From assembly GCA_963703745.1 (NCBI GenBank), contig CAVPFL010000002.1:372001-436000 (forward strand): a DNA stretch of 64,000 bases. The letters are read 5' to 3'. Below are positions 59,954 to 64,000 of this stretch, piece after piece. Position 1 is the stretch's first letter; every line of letters begins with the position of its first letter. The position numbers and the translations under genes are program-made. The notes below the pieces were generated by a model. The model had not been told where the DNA came from. It did not search any database and was given only the letters and a program-made list of their open reading frames with translations. Source of the stretch: AP-15 sp963703745 (GTDB lineage Bacteria > Pseudomonadota > Alphaproteobacteria > ATCC43930 > CGMCC-115725).

Positions 59954-61789
59954 TTAGGGCCTGAACTGAGCTCGTTTGTGGCGGCGGGCTCGCGCGGCGC
60001 GTTGTTCGGCGGGACCTTGAGAGCGGGTCAGGTTGAAAGCCGTGTTGACCAGCGCGACGTGCGAAAACGCTTGCGGAAAGTTCCCGAGTTGTCGCCCGAG
60101 GCGAGGATCATACTCCTCCGCCAACAGGCCGACATCGTTACGCAACGCCAGGAGGCGTTCAAATAGCTCGCGTGCCTCCGTCATGCGCCCTTGGAGGATG
60201 AAATTGTCGGCGAGCCAGAAGCTGCAAGCGAGAAACGCCCCTTCGCCCGGAGGCAGCCCGTCGACTGTCTCCCCAGTGTCATAGCGACATACGAACCCAT
60301 CTGCCATAAGCCGCTGTTCGATCGTTTTTACCGTGCCGACGATTCGTGGGTCGCTAGGTGGGAGAAAGCCGACCAGCGGCAATAGCAGGAGACTCGCGTC
60401 GAGCGCCTTCGACCCGTACGCTTGGACAAAGCTGCCGAGGTCAGGATCGAACGCCTTGCTGCAGACATCTTCATGGATCCGGTCGCGGACCTGCCGCAAG
60501 CTCTGGAACGCCTGATCGGAGCTGCCGCGTTGCTCGAAGAGCTTGACCGCTCGGTCGAATGCAACCCACGTCATCACCTTGGAGTGCGTGAAGTGCTGCG
60601 GCGGCCCGCGTACCTCCCAGATGCCTTCGTCGGGCTGATCCCAGATCTTGGCCAAGTGTTCTAGCACGACAGTCCCGATCGCGTCCCCGTGTTGAATAGG
60701 GGGCAAACCGTGGCTCTGCGCATGATAGAGCGCGTCGAGGACCTCGCCGTAGACGTTGAGTTGCGTCTGGTTTACCGCGGCGTTGCCGATGCGGACCGGG
60801 CGCGACCCCTCAAATCCGGGTAACCACGGGACCTCCCACTCGGTAAGCCGCCGTTCCCCGCCCAGGCCATACATGATCTGCAGCTGATCTGGGCTGCCCG
60901 CGACCGCGCGAAACAGCCAGTCGCGCCACGTCCGCGCCTCGTCGTAATACCCCGCATGCATCAATGCCAGCAGGGTAAAGGTGGCGTCGCGCAGCCAGCA
61001 ATATCGGTAGTCCCAGTTGCGCGTGCCACCGAGCTGCTCGGGCAGCGAGGTCGTCGGCGCGGCTACGATGCCGCCGGTCTGCGCGTAGGTCAGCCCCTTT
61101 AACACCACGAGCGAGTGTTTGACCGCGCCGGTCCACGGGCCTGCGGATGCACATCGATCGGACCATCGGTGCCAGAATACCTCGGTGTCGTGCAGCGCCC
61201 GCGCCGGATCGACCGGCGGCGGCAGGGGTTGGTGGGAAGGTACGTAGCTCAGCACAAACGGAATTGATTCGCCTGCGTCGACCGTGAACTCGCCGAGCGT
61301 CTTCAGGTCCTCGCCGCGCAGCGGAACCGGCGTACGCAGCACCACTCTATCGGGCCCGCCGATGGCGGAAAGGCCGCCCTCCGGGAGCCGTTCGACCCAA
61401 GGCACTACGGTGCCATAGTCAAAGCGCAAAATGAACTCTGTGCACATGGCGACCCGCCCGCGCAGTCCGCGAACGAGGCGCACAAGCTGCGGAAGCCGAC
61501 GGCGCGGCCGCATGAAATCGACAAGCTCGATCGCGCCCGCCGCGGTCTCGAATGTGGTCGCAAGGATCAGCGAGCCATCGAGATAGCGGCGCTCTAGCCG
61601 AGCGACCGGCTCTACCGGGCATATCAGCCAACGGCCGTGGCCGGGTTCACCGAGCAACGCCGCGAAGCACGCCCCCGAATCGAACCGCGGCAGACAAAGC
61701 CAGTCGATCGACCCGTCGTGGCCGATCAGCGCGGCGGAACCGCAATCACCAATCAGCGCATAATCCTCGATCCGCCGCTCCGACGTCAT
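59954..61789 (-). CDS. GH15-family glucoamylase/trehalase-like glycoside hydrolase
   Basis: This (alpha/alpha)6-barrel hydrolase has 611 residues from ATG 61789. The N-terminal sandwich begins RRIEDYALIGDCGSAALIGHDGSIDWLCLPRFDSGACFAALLG, highly typical of bacterial GH15. Catalytic-domain blocks are GGTRNWDYRYCWLRDATFTLLALMHAGY, DEGIWEVRGPPQHFTHSKVMTWVAFDRAV with the first Glu, and GLLAEEYDPRLGRQLGNFPQAFSH with the second. No signal peptide is seen, so cytoplasmic breakdown of alpha-glucan or trehalose is likely. An in-frame start at 61849 would add 20 unconserved residues. Confidence 0.93.
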   Translation of the reverse strand: MTSERRIEDYALIGDCGSAALIGHDGSIDWLCLPRFDSGACFAALLGEPGHGRWLICPVEPVARLERRYLDGSLILATTFETAAGAIELVDFMRPRRRLPQLVRLVRGLRGRVAMCTEFILRFDYGTVVPWVERLPEGGLSAIGGPDRVVLRTPVPLRGEDLKTLGEFTVDAGESIPFVLSYVPSHQPLPPPVDPARALHDTEVFWHRWSDRCASAGPWTGAVKHSLVVLKGLTYAQTGGIVAAPTTSLPEQLGGTRNWDYRYCWLRDATFTLLALMHAGYYDEARTWRDWLFRAVAGSPDQLQIMYGLGGERRLTEWEVPWLPGFEGSRPVRIGNAAVNQTQLNVYGEVLDALYHAQSHGLPPIQHGDAIGTVVLEHLAKIWDQPDEGIWEVRGPPQHFTHSKVMTWVAFDRAVKLFEQRGSSDQAFQSLRQVRDRIHEDVCSKAFDPDLGSFVQAYGSKALDASLLLLPLVGFLPPSDPRIVGTVKTIEQRLMADGFVCRYDTGETVDGLPPGEGAFLACSFWLADNFILQGRMTEARELFERLLALRNDVGLLAEEYDPRLGRQLGNFPQAFSHVALVNTAFNLTRSQGPAEQRAARARRHKRAQFRP

Positions 61790-61985
61790 CCCTGGTCTCC
61801 AACGGATCTCCGCGCCCACCCGCGACGTGGGCGAACGGGATGGTGGCATCCGCGCACCGATCTGTCACCGTCGCTGCTAGGGAAATATCCTGCGGCCGGA
61901 TGTCTCCCCGATACAGCAGAGCGGCTATACCTCGATTATCAGTCCGATGCGGTGTAGTTCACCACGGGGCGCGGAGGCTGACGGC

Positions 61986-62312
61986 TCAGCGCCAGCCGAC
62001 ATAGGGTATCCAATTAGGGTTGGTCTTCGAATAAGGATGCGATGCGGCCGTGGGATCCCAGTAAGGGTACGTGCTCCCCGGATACCACCCATAGTACGGG
62101 TAGCTGTAAGCGTAGCTATAGCCGGGATAGTAGTTCGGATACCCGGTGTTATAGTTCCAATAGCTTGGGTAACCCCCATAATAATACGGAGTGCCATAAT
62201 AGGAATATTGTGGGTTATAGAGTGGCGATCCGCCAAAATTGTCGTTCGCCATGGCGGTTCCGCTGGTCAGCAGCCCGAGCCCCAACACCGTCGCCGTGAC
62301 TAAAGTCCGCAT
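61986..62312 (-). CDS. Secreted Tyr/Pro/Gly-rich low-complexity protein
   Basis: This protein has 108 residues and a signal peptide (MRTLVTATVLGLGLLTSGTAMA) from ATG 62312, which follows GGGAGGTCC. The mature part is dominated by YxxY/YP repeats (YNPQYSYYGTPYYYGGYPSYW; YPNYYPGYSYAYSYPYYGWYPG) and ends NPNWIPYVGWR. It could be a surface or matrix protein or a Tyr-crosslinking substrate. No family is assigned. The repeat composition makes chance coding unlikely. Confidence 0.75.
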   Translation of the reverse strand: MRTLVTATVLGLGLLTSGTAMANDNFGGSPLYNPQYSYYGTPYYYGGYPSYWNYNTGYPNYYPGYSYAYSYPYYGWYPGSTYPYWDPTAASHPYSKTNPNWIPYVGWR

Positions 62313-62522
62313 AGCAAGGACCTCCCGTTCGTGTGCAGATATCTGCTGCATAAACAGGTGCCAACACTGAATCGTTCTCAAAGAATGTGACGATGTCGAC
62401 GTTACGTATGAAAGAAACTCGGGAGGTGACCCGTTTGTGACCTGTCATCGAGGGTCAGCAGCCTGGGATTCGCGGTGTCCAAAGAATTAAGTTCGGTTGC
62501 TGATCAAAAATGGCTGGATAAG

Positions 62523-62547
62523 GAAGCTCCCCTCAGAGGGGAGCTTC
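62523..62547. repeat. Perfect 11-bp hairpin
   Basis: GAAGCTCCCCT and AGGGGAGCTTC flank a 3-base CAG loop. It lies in the gap 62313-62794. No T-run follows, so intrinsic termination is doubtful. A leader or attenuation structure ahead of the MlaC-like gene is possible. Confidence 0.55.
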
Positions 62548-62646
62548 ACATGGAAGCGGCAACACGGAATTATCCGCTATCTTGCACCGGTGCGAGGTTG
62601 CCATTGCCGAAGAACGTCCTACCTCTTTCAAAGGAGGCAATTCCTT

Positions 62647-62802
62647 ATGGAGGCGATCGGGAACACTTCCTACGAGAAGTGTCAATCTCGTGGCATATGC
62701 TACTACCCTGGAACTCGGCGAGCTTACAACCGGTTTTGTCACTGGTCAGGCGTTGGGGCCAAGTTACTGAGGAAGGAAAGGAGGAGGTCAAGCCATGCGT
62801 AA
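62647..62802 (+). CDS. Short ORF ahead of the MlaC-like gene, uncertain
   Basis: This 51-codon frame (MEAIGNTSYEKCQSRGICYY) has a very strong AAAGGAGG site nine bases before ATG 62647. Its stop overlaps the next gene's start by 8 bp. It has four cysteines and a basic end (LLRKERRRSSHA). It could be a leader peptide or a chance frame; there is no family. Confidence 0.3.
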   Translation: MEAIGNTSYEKCQSRGICYYPGTRRAYNRFCHWSGVGAKLLRKERRRSSHA

Positions 62803-63445
62803 TATGATTCTATCTTCTCTGTCTTCTCGGCGGAGAGAGAAGATCGTAGGCCTGTCCCTCGCTCTTTCGCTGTTCGCCGCGAGTGCAGCAGCGCTTGCGG
62901 TGAATCCACAAGATAACGTGCGCGGTTTTTACGACGCGCTCCTGACGACAATGAGGTACGGCCCAACTCTCGGCCAGAGCGGTCGTTATGCGAGGCTGGC
63001 TCCGGTTGTCGACCGGCTCTTCGACGTCCCCGCGATGACGCAACTGGCCGTAGGTCCGACTTGGGCAACGCTCTCTCCTGCTCAGCAGCAGCAACTGATC
63101 GATGCCTTCCGGCACTATATCGCCGCGACCTACGCCGATCGCTTTGACAGCTATTCGGGGCAGCAACTGCAGGTCACCGGCGAACGACCCTACAACGGGA
63201 ATGTTATTGTCCAGACAAAGATTGTCAAATCCGACGGCGACACGACCGACCTCGACTATCTGATGCGGTCCAATCAGGGTTCGTGGCAGATTTCCGACGT
63301 CTATCTCGACGGCACCATCAGCCAGGTGGCTATCCAGCGCTCGGAATTTCACTCGATCCTCCGGCGCGAGGGGGTCGACGGTCTGGTAGCGGCATTAAAC
63401 CGAAAAGTTGATTTGCTGGGCAAAGGCGTAGCCAAAGCGTCCTAA
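62795..63445 (+). CDS. MlaC/Ttg2D-family protein, HpnM-like
   Basis: This exported phospholipid- or hopanoid-binding protein has 216 residues. A signal segment (KIVGLSLALSLFAASAAALA) precedes NVRGFYDALLTTMRYGPTLGQ and YARLAPVVDRLFDVPAMTQLAVGPTWATLSPAQQQQLIDAF. This fits MlaC and especially the HpnM group from hopanoid loci. NVIVQTKIVKSDGDTTDLDYLMRSNQGSWQISDVYLDGTISQVAIQRSEF completes the fold. GGAAAGGAGGAGG precedes the start. No mlaA/B/D/E/F or other hpn gene is in the window. Confidence 0.85.
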   Translation: MRNMILSSLSSRRREKIVGLSLALSLFAASAAALAVNPQDNVRGFYDALLTTMRYGPTLGQSGRYARLAPVVDRLFDVPAMTQLAVGPTWATLSPAQQQQLIDAFRHYIAATYADRFDSYSGQQLQVTGERPYNGNVIVQTKIVKSDGDTTDLDYLMRSNQGSWQISDVYLDGTISQVAIQRSEFHSILRREGVDGLVAALNRKVDLLGKGVAKAS

Positions 63446-63553
63446 ATTGCCCGAAAGGATCGATCGGCGCGGCGGAGCGAGGTTATCGCTTCGTCTTCGT
63501 GGCGCTAGGTCGGCCGGATCGTCGAACGCCACCACGCCTGGGCAGATTGCTCG

Positions 63554-64000
63554 CTAATGTGAGCTTCCTGCCACCCCTTCCGTCGTTGCCCTCGGCTCGA
63601 GTTGGCTAACGGCCTGTATCGGTGCGTCGGTCGCCGGCGATCTGAGAAGCGGCTCCAGCTGAGGCTCAATCGCCTTCAGCAGCTGGACGGCAATAGCGCT
63701 CGTGAAATGATAATTCCCGGCGATTGCGCCCGGGACATAGGCGGTGATCGTGCCAAAAAAGCGATCGCCGAGAAAGAATACGAAAGTCGCAGTTCGATCC
63801 ACCACCCGTTGTGAGACCAGGCTCCCACCCGCCCCGAAGCGGTCGAAACGGTTGTCGCCGGTGCCGGTCTTGCCGCCGACCGGCAGCAGGGTTCCGTCCG
63901 CGGCGCGGTAGGTGCCGCGCAGCCGCGTGGCCGTCCCTTCCGCGACGACGCCCAACAAGGCGCGGCGTACCGTCTCGGCCACCTCGGGAGCGAGAACCCG
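63554..64000 (-). CDS. Penicillin-binding protein transpeptidase domain, partial
   Basis: This is the C-terminal 148 codons of a gene that continues beyond the right edge. PEVAETVRRALLGVVAEGTATRLRGTYRAADG leads to the KTG box (VGGKTGTGDNRFDRF), the third active-site motif of serine transpeptidases. Bulky sequence then follows: RTATFVFFLGDRFFGTITAYVPG. The surroundings suggest a class A PBP1-like enzyme that crosslinks peptidoglycan in the periplasm. The SxxK and SxN motifs are outside the window, so class and completeness cannot be judged. Confidence 0.85.
   Translation of the reverse strand, partial: RVLAPEVAETVRRALLGVVAEGTATRLRGTYRAADGTLLPVGGKTGTGDNRFDRFGAGGSLVSQRVVDRTATFVFFLGDRFFGTITAYVPGAIAGNYHFTSAIAVQLLKAIEPQLEPLLRSPATDAPIQAVSQLEPRATTEGVAGSSH

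Noticed and set aside
62475..62807. 110-codon ORF
   Set aside because: It reads through the hairpin with no coding signature and conflicts with the better-initiated frames here.
1..64000. tRNA, rRNA, CRISPR array, riboswitch
   Set aside because: No cloverleaf, rRNA-like or regularly spaced repeat sequence was noticed. Short repeats present are REP-like or IS-related. A covariance-model scan was not possible.

Overview
The window is GC-rich (I estimate about 64-65% by eye) and densely coded. It reads like the chromosome of an alphaproteobacterium. The supporting genes are a hom-glpX-recJ run, a class I PHA synthase, a DUF6134 protein, a PimC/PimD-like acyl-CoA dehydrogenase pair, an AAHS-type transporter and an MlaC/HpnM-like protein. 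The family cannot be fixed from this sequence; a soil or environmental lineage such as Rhodospirillales or Hyphomicrobiales is likely. No rRNA, tRNA or CRISPR array was seen.

Region 1 (1-8.3 kb) is accessory and decayed. It holds the right part of an IS4-family element, a frameshifted class III cyclase/AAA/TPR regulator whose stop codon is missing, short direct repeats on both sides of that gene, a DUF559 nuclease, and an isolated phage packaging pair (DUF5681 plus a terminase large subunit with two frameshifts). Region 2 (8.4-17.6 kb) is core: phaC diverging from an OmpA-like lipoprotein, then hom, glpX, recJ and a conserved gene of unknown function. Region 3 (18-28.2 kb) looks catabolic: LLM oxidoreductase, MFS transporter, amidohydrolase, CmcJ-like oxidoreductase, Gfo/Idh/MocA dehydrogenase, GST, VOC protein and two acyl-CoA dehydrogenases. 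Region 4 (28.3-31.3 kb) has two OmpR-type regulators and one histidine kinase. Region 5 (31.3-33.6 kb) is an AT-richer patch in which a complete IS3-family element has split an unknown membrane-anchored gene. The insertion leaves a 3-bp target duplication, and removing the element restores the frame exactly.

Region 6 (33.6-43.1 kb) is again metabolic: glutamine amidotransferase, amidase, HIT protein, a truncated ferritin-like gene, a DsbA/HCCA-isomerase-like protein, a second CmcJ paralogue, a DUF6134 protein, a GrdB/PrdB-like reductase, SnoaL-like protein, lactonase and dihaem cytochrome c. The GrdB-like gene is the most interesting item. It has an in-frame UGA exactly where a redox Sec/Cys is expected (UGA-Pro-Val-Cys), followed directly by a SECIS-like hairpin, so it is a candidate selenoprotein. 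Region 7 (43.6-64 kb) carries an atypical GH13 protein, two SDRs, a surface-polysaccharide locus (GT9, GT4, O-antigen ligase-like, GT2-GtrA, methyltransferase and large membrane proteins), a second cyclase, an unknown gene distantly resembling the one at 16 kb, a GH15 enzyme, a Tyr-rich secreted protein, an MlaC/HpnM-like protein and the end of a penicillin-binding protein.

Four conserved frames are each broken by what looks like a single missing base: once in the cyclase, twice in the terminase and once in the GrdB-like gene. Consensus indel errors are therefore a serious alternative to true pseudogenes.
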